DNA from: Panulirus ornatus | Lineage: Eukaryota; Arthropoda; Malacostraca; Decapoda; Palinuridae | DNA length: 64,000 nucleotides | Assembly (NCBI RefSeq): GCF_036320965.1 | Contig: NC_092261.1 | Coordinates: forward strand, 13,190,197 to 13,254,196 | Direction of reading: 5' to 3' | Shown: piece by piece, positions 24,690-36,989 of the stretch | Layout: the number at the start of each line of letters is the position of its first letter | Numbering within the stretch: the first letter of the stretch is position 1 | Notes under the pieces: model-generated | Told to the model about the DNA's origin: nothing | What the model saw: the letters and a program-made list of their open reading frames with translations, nothing else | Databases searched by the model: none | Program-made: the position numbers and the translations under genes

Positions 24690-25680
24690 CGTTGAACACT
24701 GTCAAAATTAGGGATATGATGGACTCCTTTGGAGTAAGAAGTTCCTTGAAAAGTCTGTACTCCTTTTCGTCCAATTAACAATGATATCAAAGGCCATTAG
24801 GCTACTGGGAAATTCATATGACTTCTCACCTGGATGAGTGGTCATGTTTTGCAACAGATTACTCTAATACGAGAATGTTATAAAGTAATATGGCTTTTTT
24901 CCAGTATGAATAACTGTGTTCTCTATTCAACTACTATACTGATATGTCTTTAGCAATATAGACACTAAGATCGTTTTTCTTCAGTGGGTATCTAATGTGG
25001 TGTACTAAAGTACTCCTTTGGGAGAAGGCCTTTTTAGACACTTGAGAACATTCATGTGGCTTCTCTCCTTTGTAAATGACTGTACACTGTACTGTGTGAC
25101 CTCTCTGAGAGAAGGTCCTCTGGTACTAAGAACATTCATATGGTTCATCCCCTGTATCCGCAGTCTTGTGGCTCGTCGTAGTATTTCTCTAGGAGATAGA
25201 CTTATGAAAGTGTGAAGACTTACGTGGCCTCTCTCCTGTGTGAATATTCGTCGACAGCGTTAAATAAATCAACGAGGGAAAGGTCCATTGACAATGTAAA
25301 CATTCCCATGGGTTCTCTACTGTATGAGTATTCATGTGCCTCACTAGATCATAAACATTCTCATATCTTCTCTCCTGTATGAGTATTCATGCGCCTCATT
25401 GAATCATCTGCCACCCTTGTTCTCAGGTCGGATGAGGCGCAGCGCCATAAAAATTCCACGGCCAGAGGATACGAATGAATTTCTTTGAACTTATTTATAG
25501 AGCTTTGATGACTCTGCTGTATATGATTTTCTTACCGTATCCGGCATGGCATGGGCAAAAACATGCCCCACTCATGGCCATCTCAGATGAAAGGAAAAAA
25601 TGAAGAGTATGAGAAAAAGAATGTACTTTAGTTCAGCTCCGGAAATTTTTTGTGGACCTGATATTTAAAAATGGGAATAT
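24690..25680 (-). pseudogene. Decayed C2H2 zinc-finger gene, leftward copy
   Basis: Read on the minus strand, 25,430 down to 24,740 shows eight or nine relic C2H2 fingers about 84 bp (28 codons) apart. Recognisable H..TGEKP-type linkers are MNTHTGEKI near 25380, MNTHTVENPW near 25315, TNIHTGERPR near 25228, VIHTGKKPY near 24890 and MTTHPGEKSY near 24818. Stops, frameshifts and lost Cys/His pairs break every frame. The 5' part (25,680-25,440) matches the start of the rightward copy at 27,115-27,420. Intact relatives would be DNA-binding poly-zinc-finger proteins. Confidence 0.75.
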
Positions 25681-25689
25681 ACAAAGGAA

Positions 25690-27090
25690 AAACCAAAGAA
25701 AAATGCCACGGCTTTAGTGTTGGAGGAATGGTGTATCTTTTATCCTAACCCTCCATCCAAGCATAGCTCCATCCATCCAATCTACCACGCATGCTTATTT
25801 CTCGTCCCTATCCTTGTTATGATTCATCGATCCCTTACATCTCTCATTGTCTGTCCTCCTCCAGGCTGACATATCCATCTTTCACGTTTTCTGGCCATTC
25901 CTAGGCAAGGCTTAAGGTTCATAACCGCGTTACCTTTCTCCGCACCCGGAAACTAGCGAAATAGTACTAAGTTCTTTTTCTTATCCCCCTCCTCACGTTC
26001 TTGTCTATTCCTGCCTAAATGAAATGCACCGACCCGAAGTTATAATCGGTTAAGCAAACTCCTAATTATCTTAAACTATATGCAAGGCTGGGGGACAAAT
26101 AAATGCAAGTAGTAAGGTCCACGTTCTGTAACGTTGTGAATCTGGGAAACTACCTAGTTCCTAGTCACGGGCAGAACTCCAGCAAGTCTGGTCTCCTGCG
26201 GCAACATCCACTAGGTGCTACTTCAACGAAATCCGCTTTTCTCTCTTACACGATGTGCCGTTAGAATAAAAAAAAGAACATTTTTCTTCCTGGTAAGGAT
26301 CGTGGCTACATTCCGGGTGCATGTGAGAGTAGGACGGAGGGTACAGTGAAGGTCATGAGCGTTAGCATGGCATAGAGAGGTCAGAAAACGTGAGGGATAT
26401 GTATGACGTAGCCAGCAAGAGGACGAGAATTGTAAGACACAGGACATGAAAGAGGTGGATGAAGCGTATGGATGGAGACAAGGAACGTGAGTCATATGTC
26501 ATAAAATGAATGGATGGAGCATAGTATGGATGACGCTGGAGGGTAGAAGGTATGCAAGTTTAGGTAAGCAAAATTAGAAACATTTCCCATCATAGTAATA
26601 TGTAAAATGGAACCTGTACATGGAGAAAGTAAGGATCGGTATGTGTTGATGCGACATTAAAGTTAGGGTGTAGGTGCAATTGGCTCTTTAGCCTATCTGA
26701 TGTTAATCATGTGAATTGTTTAAGTTTGTGGCCAAAGTTTTAGACATAAACTCTGTAATAGAATGTGAAAAAATGGGGCCTTGTAGGAGTAGGTCTAAAC
26801 AAATTTTCAATAACAAGATAACCTGAAATTTTAATTGTATCCTCTCTTTTACAGAATCTTGTCCGTAAAACTTCCTATATGGAAGACTGTGTAATGTAGC
26901 TTAAGTATTGAAGCAGTTTGGCAACAATTTATGTAATGAATATCAGCCCATTGGGGGTTTAATTAATAGACAGGATCAGCATAGGGTGCACAATAAATTC
27001 GCCAGGGATGCTGGCACACCTCAAATCATTTAACCATCCTTTCCTCTCGGCGAAGCTGAGGATTTTTTCTTTCCTTCTCTTCGAGATATT
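25690..27090. other. Spacer between the two inverted zinc-finger relics
   Basis: About 1.4 kb of AT-rich sequence with no coding similarity recognised. It would be the loop if the flanking arms are one inverted duplication. Confidence 0.55.
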
Positions 27091-27094
27091 TCTT

Positions 27095-27162
27095 TAAAAA
27101 ATTGGGTCCAGAAAAACCTGCGGAACTCTAAAAAATTGGGTCCAGAAAAACCTGCGGAACTC
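27095..27162. repeat. 34-bp direct duplication
   Basis: Two identical copies of a unit containing aattgggtccagaaaaacct then gcggaactct sit at the outer end of the right arm of the inverted duplication. Confidence 0.95.
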
Positions 27163-28215
27163 TCTGTAATATCTATTTTCTTTTTCTCGTCAGCTTCATT
27201 TTTCATGAATCTAAGATGGCCATAACATAAGCATGTTTTTGCCCATGCCAATTTGGTTGTTATGAAAAGGAAATCACTTACAGCCTAGTATCAAAACTTC
27301 ATACATGATTTAGAATAGTGCAGAGGACAAGCCTACTATTCTCAAAACTCAAAAAGAACTTCATTCAGATCCTCAGTAGCAGAACCTAAAGGGGACCAGC
27401 GCCCCACCTGACCTGAGCAACCTATGGCAGAACATCCCTAGCTCAGGTTCCACCATCGATGATTCCAGAGGATTTGATGAAATCAATATCATATCCACTG
27501 CTGGATGCGAAGGAGTACTTTAGTCAGGCACTTTCATTGCTCATACTGGAGAGAAGCCGTATAAATGCTTACAGTGCCCCAGAGACTTTTTCAAGAAGAG
27601 TAATTTACCGCAGCACATGATTTTTCGCACTGGAGAGAAGCCATGTGAATGTTTACAGGTGCCAAAAGATTCCTAGAGGACTGTGTAACTGAGGCACATG
27701 ATTGCTCATTTAGGAGAGAAACCACATGAATTTTCACATTGCCAGAAGACTTTCTTCCTGAAGAATATTTTGATGCAGAATGTGATTGTTCATATGGGAG
27801 GGAAGCCAATTAAATTTTCACATAAATAATTGTACTGGAGTAGAGCATATGACTATTAGTATAGGAGAGAAGCCAGGCGAATGTTCAGTGCCAAAAGGCC
27901 TTCTGGATAAGTGGTCTAGAGCTGCATATGACTGTTCATATAACAAAAAAGCCACATGAATGTTCACAACACTTTAAGGCTTTCACTCAGAGCATTGATT
28001 TATTGAGGCACATGAATACTCGTAGAGGAGAGAAGCAATGTGAATGTTTACAAAAGACCTCCCAGAGGAGTCACTTAAAGTGATAGCACAATCATTCGCA
28101 AAAAAGAAAGGTCATATGAATTCTCAAAATGCCAAAAGATCTCCCAAAGGAGTACTTCATTGAACCACATGAACAGGCATTTAAGAAAAAACTTGATGTC
28201 CATACTGCAAAGGAC
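27115..28215 (+). pseudogene. Decayed C2H2 zinc-finger gene, rightward copy
   Basis: From 27,535 the plus strand reads IAHTGEKPYKCLQCPRDFF then KKSNLPQHM and TGEKPCECLQ, with about nine relic fingers at about 84-bp spacing (linkers near 27545, 27630, 27710, 27795, 27865, 27940, 28025, 28100, 28180). Only the first two fingers keep C-x2-C or the full TGEKP linker. Later ones have stops (for example near 27677 and 27828), lost Cys residues and frameshifts. The 5' segment (27,115-27,420) is homologous in inverted orientation to 25,440-25,680. No promoter or intact start was found, and it is too broken to encode protein. Confidence 0.85.
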
Positions 28216-28254
28216 CTTCTATAGTAGTAGTTTAGTATTTATTTATATTATTCA

Positions 28255-28345
28255 TTTATTATACTTGATCGCCGTCTCCACATCAGTGAAGTAACACAAG
28301 GAAACAGACGAACAATGGCCCAATGCACCACATACACATGTATAT
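28255..28345 (+). repeat. Dispersed SINE-like element ('gaggtagcgcaagg' family), diverged copy
   Basis: gccgtctccacatcagtgaa then gtaacacaaggaaacagac, gaacaatggccca and cacatacacatgtatataca resemble a repeat I associate with decapod genomes (cgtctcccgcgttagcgagg/tagcg...). The same gcgaggtagcg word opens the element at 63,875. Family attribution is from memory and unverified. Confidence 0.45.
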
Positions 28346-28529
28346 ACAGAACACAGAATTTTTCATGCCTGAAAATAGCCTTATTAATGTTCAGTTTTAA
28401 GACATGTCCTCCTATTGGGGTAATCTGTTGCAACATATGACATTCATATAGGTGAGACACCACATGAAGAATAAGGTTTGAGCAACTGAAAGTACCAAGA
28501 ATGTGAAGAAGATAGCTCAAGTTATCAAT

Positions 28530-29229
28530 AAAATGCCTGTATTGTTTAGAGAGGTTAATGTCTTGGTGAAGTTATATTGACAATCACAAAAAGTCACTAA
28601 ATATTGTAGTAGCAATGTTGGTGTTGAGTTCCTAGTTCTCAAATCACAATAAATTGAATACAATTTTTGCTATGATAAACCTTGTACTCTAATCAGAAAT
28701 CCAAAAATGATGGTGGACAGTCACACCACAAGCCATGCCAAATCACAGATGACTAGAGCGTGCTGTGACAATGCGAGCATGTATGTTGAATGATGGCAGG
28801 TAACTGGATGGCCCTATCTCGCATGACTACAGATAGTCAACAAAGATGAATCTTGGTTTGAGAATAAACCTCATTTTAGGTGGTAAGAGAGTGTATGAAA
28901 CCCCATCAAGTAGGCACTCTCTCAAAAGCTCATGTGGTTAGGTCTGCTGTTGAGAAATTGTAATGTGATGAAAATGTGGTGAGCAAGACAACTTTATTTT
29001 CGTGCAAAGAATTCTTTGAAGTACATTATCAAGCAAGACATAAAAGAAAGGTACTTACAGCAAGCTTGATACCCATACTCCAACACAGGCATTCTATAAA
29101 TGTCCTTATAATATATCATGCATTTAATATTGTGGTATGAAAAGACTGTGACAAACACAGAATGAACTATATTTTAATGAAAATACACAACTCTATATCG
29201 TCCATAAGGGACTGTCACACTGCAGGCTT
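28530..29229. other. 3' flank of the MTERF3 gene
   Basis: No gene seen. The minus strand carries AATAAA at 28998-28993, about 235 bases after the MTERF3 stop, a plausible polyadenylation signal. Confidence 0.5.
28993..28998 (-). promoter_or_regulatory. Candidate polyadenylation signal for MTERF3
   Basis: The plus strand reads tttatt, so AATAAA on the minus strand, downstream of the MTERF3 stop codon at 29230-29232. Such hexamers occur by chance often in AT-rich DNA. Confidence 0.35.
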
Positions 29230-29507
29230 TTACATTGTTTTCAAGAAGTTATTGAAATCCTGAACTGATGTTTTAGCAACGTTTAAACTAAAGTCTGCAT
29301 CATTACCAGTAGCTATAGCAAGTGGAGATACATAATTTGACTTCAAGGGATTATACTGGTTACGTCCTAAGAGTTTAAGGTAACTGTGACGTTGCTTTAA
29401 TCTGAAGTCTCTGGACAGAAGAATCTGGGGAAACTGAACCAGCTGAGCATGAGTTAAACCCATTTCACTGTGGATGAAGTCAAATCTTCTCAACAATGAA
29501 ACACCAT
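29230..29507 (-). CDS. MTERF3: MTERF3 terminal coding exon
   Basis: [20 protein letters not shown], the RDFRLKQRH stretch, [16 protein letters not shown] and [16 protein letters not shown], then stop. Acceptor attttcag/AT. Confidence 0.96.
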
Positions 29508-32500
29508 CTGAAAATGTATTAATAAGAATTACTCTCAAAATATAACCCATGGAAAACTTGTATCACAATATAGCATTGTTCCTAATGAAACCTAATTTCA
29601 GAAACAGAGACCCTGTGCATGTAAGAACCATATTAGGATCCGGTTCTTCACATAAAAAGTTTTCCATACTTGGTTGCAATTTCTTGCAGTAGCAAAGTAG
29701 CATCAAGAAGAGATGAACAAAATGGCACTCATTTGCTCACTTACACTCTCTAGCTGTAAGGGCAATTCAAAAAGACCTACTCCTTGATTGCTATCATTCA
29801 AACAGCCTGCAAACATCCTCATAGCGATTTTACTCAGTAACATGTGATCAAGCCTACATATCTTTAAAAATGAGAGGGAAGAGAACAGAAGACTGTGGTC
29901 ACACTAGCATGACACTCATACATGTGAGAAGCTAAAGTAAATCTCTTCCCTACCAGTTAGCATGAAATATCCATGATGAGGCAGATTAAGAATAAGGCTT
30001 TTTCTCTCAAAAGGAGAAAAAGAACATCTGGCATTTATTTACTCCCAAAAACAAAAATGGACCATAGTACTAACCATATCATAGTTAGCCACACATAAAA
30101 TCTGCTTAAAGTTTTGTAATAAAGTAAATTATAAAAAGGGACAGTTGACAGTGACAGATAAAAGTAAAATTCATGATATCATAGTATCTCTGTTTTGGCA
30201 AATCTTGTTGCAAATATGCAAATAAAAATTGTCAAAAGATTATGAGATAAACAAACAGACAAGCAAATGGACAGATAAAAAAATATACAAAATGTGACAT
30301 ATATCAACAATACATTTATAAATGTAGGAACAATACTTACGTGCCATCCAAATTTTTGGTTTTGTCAAGAGCAGGCTCTTCATCTCTGCCTCTTTAAACC
30401 CCATCTCCTCCAGTACAGCAAATGACGTTCGCTGGAAAAAAAATATGAGGTGTAATAATCAACAGTACACTAACTACAAGAAGTATTTATGCTCAGAGAA
30501 GATAAATGAGAAAGTTAACAGATGGGCTATTCTAAGTAACAGCAGCTACAGTGGACAGTGATTAGGTTCATAAGACAATTGAAAAGACTTACCCAAGGTC
30601 TATCCTTCACTAGCTTACTTAAAATTAGTACAGTAGTTTCAGAGAAGCCTGAAATATGAAAATTAACATGGGATGATGACAAACAAAGACACACAATGAA
30701 GGATGATGGATTCAAGTGGTAACAAAAGCTCACATGGCCTTTTGCCTTGTAACTTAAGTATGCAATTGGCAAACAAACAGCAGGGTACACGTAAATGAGA
30801 AATAGCAAAATAGTACTACAGAAGAAGTTATTACAGCAAAGAGATGAAAAGAGCTGTAATTCATCTATAAAACAGAACAGTAGTTGTTAGTGTTGTGATT
30901 AGCAAGATGGTTCAAACTGGCTACGGAAAGTGTGCATAGCAAAGAGGATAAGTGGATGCATATGAAAGGAATGGAAAAAAGCAGTGGTTCTTGTGATGTG
31001 TCAAGATAAGGGGAGTAAAGTTATTGCTACAGTTACTTAGAATCGATGGTTACGGTTATAACGATAAATCAAATGGTAGAACCATAACCAATCAAGTAAA
31101 ATATATTTTGGAAGCATGAACATATGAGAAAGAATGTGCTCCACAGTAGGTATGGAGGAAGATATAGAGAAAATACATAGAAATCATTGTTTTTTGAGAA
31201 ATTTAAAGATACAATGAAATGAAAGGGAACTTTGGGATAACTTGTGAATGCCACTGTTTCTATGACAGTAGCAGTGTTTGTGTGAAGTATACAATAGTGT
31301 GAAACAACATCTGAATTAATAAGGGAATACATGAAGATTGTGTAAAGTTATCAACAAAGATTGAAACTTATCTGAATGGAGCATTGTGTGAGATGAGAAC
31401 GAGATAGGTGATTACTGGTAAAAGTGAGTCCTTGGAGAGGAGAATTAAGTTATGTTATCAGCTCCACCATATGGTAAGAAGTTACTCTGATGATGAATGC
31501 AAGGGGACGATGACAAAGAGTAAGTGCAAGTATACACATGGTATAAAAAACAGAGGTCTTACAGTAATATTTGTCTGAATGGGTTAGAACTACAAACTAT
31601 CTATGCCTTGTGAATGATTATAAGAGGAAAATACGGAGACAAATGTTAAGGCTACAATAATGCAAGAAAGTAGGTAGTAGCTGGTAGGTAGCCAATGACC
31701 AGGGAGGTACATTACTAATGATACCCATTTGGGTATTGGGAGGGTTAGTGACTGCTGAGTAGTGAGACAGCAGGAGCACTAGGTAGTAGTAGTAGTTAGT
31801 AGGAACATCAGGTAGAAGCCTATGCAAACACTGCACTAGACTTGCCCTCTGCAGGTGACCTGTTAGGGATGAGGTACTAAAGGAGTTCACTAATTATGGA
31901 GACTATATTGCCGTGGCCACCCAGAAGGGAACAGGCATCAGAGATGTAGATAGGTAGATAGATGATGCAAGAAACAAGAAAACAGACATGATCAGAGAGC
32001 TTTTGTAGAGGAAAAGTCAATTGTAATGCAAGAATCATGCATGATGAACTGACTGTACCAACTCTTGTGTATTGATATGGAACGTTAGTTTTCACAGGTA
32101 TGAAGATGGGTAGAAACATTAGGTAGAAGTAGTAGGTAGGAAAAATAGGTAGGAGTCAATAGGAACATTAGGTAGAAGCCTCTACAAACACTGCACTAGA
32201 CTGGCCCCCTGCTAATGGCCTGTTAAGAGTGATGCATAAAGGCTAAGATGTGGCACTGGAGTTCACAAGTTATGGAGATACTCTTGCCAAGGCCACCCCC
32301 TTAAGGGAGTTCCTGAAGGGAACAGGCTTCAGAAATATAGAAATGAATAGGTAGTTGAAGACAGATAATGTGGTCTCATTGCTATCCTTTCTAACTTATC
32401 CATGGACATGACACAGCAACTGCTTTTTTTCTCACATAGTTACATATATTTACCACACTATTTGACAAGTGCCTCTTTGCTTCTTTTCTTTATTACCATT

Positions 32501-35500
32501 TTTATTTACCATACTATGGACATAGCATTAGCTATCATGATATCCCTTCTTACTCACAGTACCTTTGAGTTGACATGAAGGCATACATCTACATACTGTC
32601 TTCTCCCAAACACTGCATACAGCCACAACTTCCTTCTCTAAACAGTCCTTTTTCTCACTTATGCCTCACCATCCTGTCCAGCTGAATTTTCATTTCTGTC
32701 AATCTCCCTTTCAATCAAGGCTCAGTTGTACCCAATACATCCACTAAGTATCCTCCTTGCTTGCTTAATCCTTACTCCTTAAAACTCCAAACTACTATAA
32801 AATTAACATAAAATTTTTCAGGCATGCTAAAGCAACACATCTGTATCTCTCTGTAAGGAAAGTATTAAATACTTCAGGCCTATTGTAGCAAAACCAACAC
32901 AAACATTTTCAACCATCATTTGGAACTAGAATGTCTGATGTGCTACTATATTTTCAATGTGCAGAGGGACTTGATATCACGCACAGCAAATGGTCTACCA
33001 ATAACTGCATACACAAAGGAATTCCTATATACAGATAGATTAAATAAAGGGGACTGACTTCAGAAACATGTTACGTATGAGAATTCTATAAACATAAACA
33101 CTGATTAACACTTTACTAATATCATGCATCCATTAAGAAATAAGAAAACCAAATTTACCTTAATATCATAAAGATTGAGTGTGATCAGTCGAGGCTGTTT
33201 TGCTGCTAACAAACGAACTTCAGCTCCACTTAAATCAAAATTTCGTTGAAAATATCCTAAACGGTTATCAATCCTAACACAGCTGAAAAATAAAAGCACC
33301 ATTTGTCATAATAAGTGAATGGGAATGGTAAAAGAGTATTTCATATGATTGCCATTCCCTGCATTAGAATATATAAATATTTTGGTCAAATATCCTTAAC
33401 AACTAAGTTCAGTCATCTCTTCATACCTCTGCAATTTCTCCTATCTCACACAATTTTTTAGTCTATTCTTCCAGTTCTCCTTTGGTCTTCCCTTCTCACA
33501 TTTTCCCAGTTATATAAGTCAAGTACCTTCCTAACAGCAAGCATTGTAACATGATTTTTGACATCACATGAACAGAAACCTATTACTTTCTAAACTACAA
33601 ATCAAAGACAAATATGTTTCATAAAATAATGGTAATATTTTCCAATAATAACTTGCAACGGTACCCTGACAACTGATGAACAAGATAATAGCAACATCTG
33701 ATGGTAGTTCTTACAAGAAGGTGTACCTTACCTAAAGAGAAGCCAATATGGGTTCTTCGAGATGATACGTGTAATCTGATCAGGAGTAAATTTCATAGTC
33801 TGAAGATAGTCGAGGCGAGCTTTAAGATTATCCAGGTTTTCCTTGAATATAAGTGGATTAATTGTCAGCCATCGACCAAGATCATCTGCTGGTACACCCA
33901 CATCATGTAAAAACCTAAGAGCAAAATTAATACTTCAGCTTACTAGTGATAATATTTCATGCATCATTATTATAGTATCTGTTCTCTCCTGTAAAAAGGC
34001 AGTCATAATTGCCAGTCTTATGTATAAGAAAAGCTTAGTTTTGAATCATGTTCATTTCCTCAAAATTTTAACTTCCTCACAATATATAGAAGTTGTTGGC
34101 ATAATGATACCTATCCTGCAGGCAGTTAATCATTTTATTGAAAAAATGAAGAACAAAAGAAAGTTATGGTGTTTACTAACTGGCAACTTCGTACATCCTC
34201 CTCATACACAATTCTACTATTCATTCAAAAACTCTTAGTCTCACACTAAGAGCCCAATATCTGGGTAACCAGACTTGGTGCATGCAGGATGGGCTCTTCT
34301 GTGTATTGGATCCACTCAAACCTCTACTTTATCTTTAGTGTCGCTGTTTTATCAGTAAATTGCCTATAATGACACAGAGTATTCCAGTTACAGAGTTCAT
34401 CCACACCACCTTAAGCAAGGAGGAAATATACATCTACTGATGCTTTACATCAATGATCAAAGAAAAATAAAGTTTCATCCATACATAAAACCAATGATCT
34501 GAATTACCACAAGACAGGCCAGATACTCCAGAGAAAATAGACACCTCAAAGAAAAATTGCAGAAAACAGAATTGTTCAGAAATAGAAAGCGACTTTGAAG
34601 CATATATTTTGCAAAATCAATGCCTGATTGTAACTAACTAGAACAATACATTGCTTATGACCTTACTCAACAAATTCATGTGCTGGAGAAAAAAGGTTAC
34701 TTGTGCACATTCCATGAACATATACCTGAGTGTGTTTTCAATCTTGGGCAGTTCCAAGTTTGTCCAATTATTTTGCAGTTTTTTTTAGGCTAAAGCTCCT
34801 CATTGCAATGCCTTTACTGTACCATCATTATTCTCTTCAACTTAAGTTTTCTGGCTTCTCTGGTCTCCATGGAAGATTATACATTACCAGGGCATCTGGC
34901 AGACTTTCTATCACAATTGTACCTAAATTGTACAATTAAGAGAGCCTTCTGCTTAACAAAGCCTCATGGACTCTGATATTTGCTCTCATTAAACAAGGGA
35001 TAATCCACCTACTCTTCTATCAACTTTCTCTTTCCTTTTTATTCTATATCCCAACATAAAATAAGCAATTCAGTTTACTTACTAAGTTTAGTCTCAGCTA
35101 TACCTATGCTGTTTGCTCAATCTCACCTATGTGGTCTTTAAATACATGTTCTTTTACATTGCCTGCAATCCACTGTTACTCATACTTATTATTTTCAGTA
35201 AGGACCTTATACTGCAGTTAACTGACATTCCAATAATGTAAAGAAGACAATCTTTCGTTCATGTATAATTCTTGATACGTTTTCTTGTCCTCTCTTTTTC
35301 TGACAAACACCGTAATGAATTTCTTAATATTTGCTGTAATGTAGGCCTGTCTTGAAACTCTTGTGCTATTATCCTCTACCATGAATATAACCTGTAGTGA
35401 CTCTCACTTTACCCATAACAACTCCCAATCGTCACTGATTTTTGTTTATTTCATCATGCATTTCTTTCATGATTTTTAACCCTAAATATTACTTGCTTCT

Positions 35501-36989
35501 TACAAATGTCAACTCTGTACCTAAAAGTATGGTCTATATATGCTACTCCCACAGAATGACCTTCATCATATCAATTAAGAATATTAGACTGGGTATTCTT
35601 TATCTGAGGTTTAAAATCTGTTCAATGAGACCCAAAAAGAACTACAATATTGCAAACATTCAAAAAATATTTCATCTACAAAGAGAATAAAAATGAAACT
35701 TACAGTATATGTTGTTTCATGTCCTTTTCAAAATCCAATCTAAGAATGAAAGGGCAGATTCCTCTTCGCTTTTCCCATTTACTAAGATCCACTCCTAACT
35801 TCACCATTTCCTGCAGGGTATGTGACCTGAAAGAGGAGCAGTGCATCAAACACTATGACTGCCTTCATGATACAGAGCTTTTAATTCTGTATGTCAAAAT
35901 CTCAGGGTAGCAAGTCTACCCTCAAGAATCTGGGCATACCTGCCCTCTACCAGCATGAAGGACTGAAGGTGAGCATATCAATTCTGCAAAACTGATTCCC
36001 ATATGCTTTTGACCTACCTAATGTAAATGAGACCAGAGTTAATGGTAATATGTAAAATAGATAATTACCACCATAGACTTTGAGCTGTTAAGTCAATGTG
36101 AAGTACAAGCTTGTAGCGAGCATGTTCTTGGCATCACTTAAGACTTCTTTAAACCACAAAGAACAGTAGTTCAAAATTTTTCTTTTATGTCATACCTACT
36201 TATACTGGTCATTTACACCTAAGTAAGTCTTCTTCTAACAGTCATCATAAATACAATACCATATATGGGACATATAATAACTTTCCTCAAAAGCATTTGA
36301 TTCAAGGCAAAAAGGAATAGTAAAATGGATACTGAACTAATGAACCTGTGACAAATTTATATTGCTAATAAAAACAAGCTAAAGGAGATAATTCATTGAA
36401 CCAGTTAACAAACTGAGTTAGGACCTCTTAGTTTGCTATTTCATCAGAGTAATATTTTTTATCTTCATAAACAATAATCATAAGTACATAGCTATTACAT
36501 ACAGTACCTGTTCACATATGCAGCCAAATTGAATGAAGGTCTCAGCTCTGGAGATAAAACATCTATATCTGATGAATCCTTTGGAGGTAAAAGAACATCT
36601 CTACTTTCCTGGCTTGTTATCCATTTCATTTCAGTAGTCCAGTCATCACTTAATTCAGATAGAGAGAGTTCTGGTTCTTCTACAAGGGTTACAGAATCAT
36701 GTTTTTGTTTATGAGTCATTAAATCACATGCATTGCTGCTCTTCGTATTCTTTGATATTATTTCACTTTTTGTGTATTCACTATATTTACATTCACTTTT
36801 ATGATATATACTTGGAGGGAACAAAGTAATTTTCTTAAAAGGAGTGTTATGAAAATATTCTTTTTCATTTAATACAGAGTTATGCCAAAGACATGTAAAA
36901 TATCCTCTTCTTACATCTAATGTCAATGGACTTGGTGTCAATCTTGCACTAAAGACAGAGCTAAGTATCTTGCTTCTTAAAGAATTCAT
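29230..36989 (-). CDS. MTERF3: Mitochondrial transcription termination factor 3 (mTERF3), 6 exons
   Basis: mTERF3 is a mitochondrial protein that represses mtDNA transcription and takes part in mitoribosome assembly. Exons on the minus strand: 36989-36508, 35826-35704, 33914-33732, 33282-33159, 30431-30341, 29507-29230. Phases match at all five junctions, giving 1281 nt and 426 residues (human mTERF3 is about 417). The protein shows a basic, Ser-rich N-terminus suitable for mitochondrial import, a poorly conserved region to about residue 150, then [78 protein letters not shown] and [16 protein letters not shown], the conserved C-terminal mTERF repeat fold. The chosen start is the first in-frame ATG, just after a likely 3' splice site. 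No disabling change seen. Confidence 0.95.
30341..30431 (-). CDS. MTERF3: MTERF3 fifth coding exon (91 nt)
   Basis: [20 protein letters not shown] then [10 protein letters not shown]. Acceptor tttccag/CG, donor GCAC/GTAAGT. Confidence 0.95.
30432..33158. other. MTERF3 intron 4
   Basis: A 2.7-kb AT-rich intron with no coding similarity recognised. It holds a diverged duplicated element (31,660-31,955 and 32,110-32,360). Confidence 0.6.
31660..32360. repeat. Duplicated dispersed element, two diverged copies
   Basis: Both copies run: aggaacat(c/t)aggtagaagcc, caaacactgcactagact, cctgttag/aag, ggagttcac, ttatggaga, ccaccc, gaagggaacaggc(a/t)tcaga, then a taga-rich tail. Copy 1 spans about 31,660-31,955 and copy 2 about 32,110-32,360. 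They end in short tagata runs, which fits a short retroelement, but no family is established. Confidence 0.65.
33159..33282 (-). CDS. MTERF3: MTERF3 fourth coding exon
   Basis: [20 protein letters not shown] then [16 protein letters not shown]. Acceptor tttttcag/CT, donor AAG/GTAAAT. Confidence 0.96.
33732..33914 (-). CDS. MTERF3: MTERF3 third coding exon
   Basis: [36 protein letters not shown] and [10 protein letters not shown]: two mTERF helical repeats. Acceptor gctcttag/GT, donor TTTAG/GTAAGG. Confidence 0.96.
33915..35703. other. MTERF3 intron 2, no feature seen
   Basis: AT-rich unique sequence. Neither repeats nor coding similarity recognised. Confidence 0.6.
35704..35826 (-). CDS. 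MTERF3: MTERF3 second coding exon
   Basis: [20 protein letters not shown] then [20 protein letters not shown]. Acceptor ctttcag/GT, donor ATACT/GTAAGT. Confidence 0.94.
36508..36989 (-). CDS. MTERF3: MTERF3 exon with start codon
   Basis: 160 codons plus two bases: N-terminal targeting and linker region, ending [12 protein letters not shown]. Donor AACAG/GTACTG. Nine bases before the ATG a (T)n-cag acceptor suggests an upstream 5' UTR exon. Confidence 0.92.
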
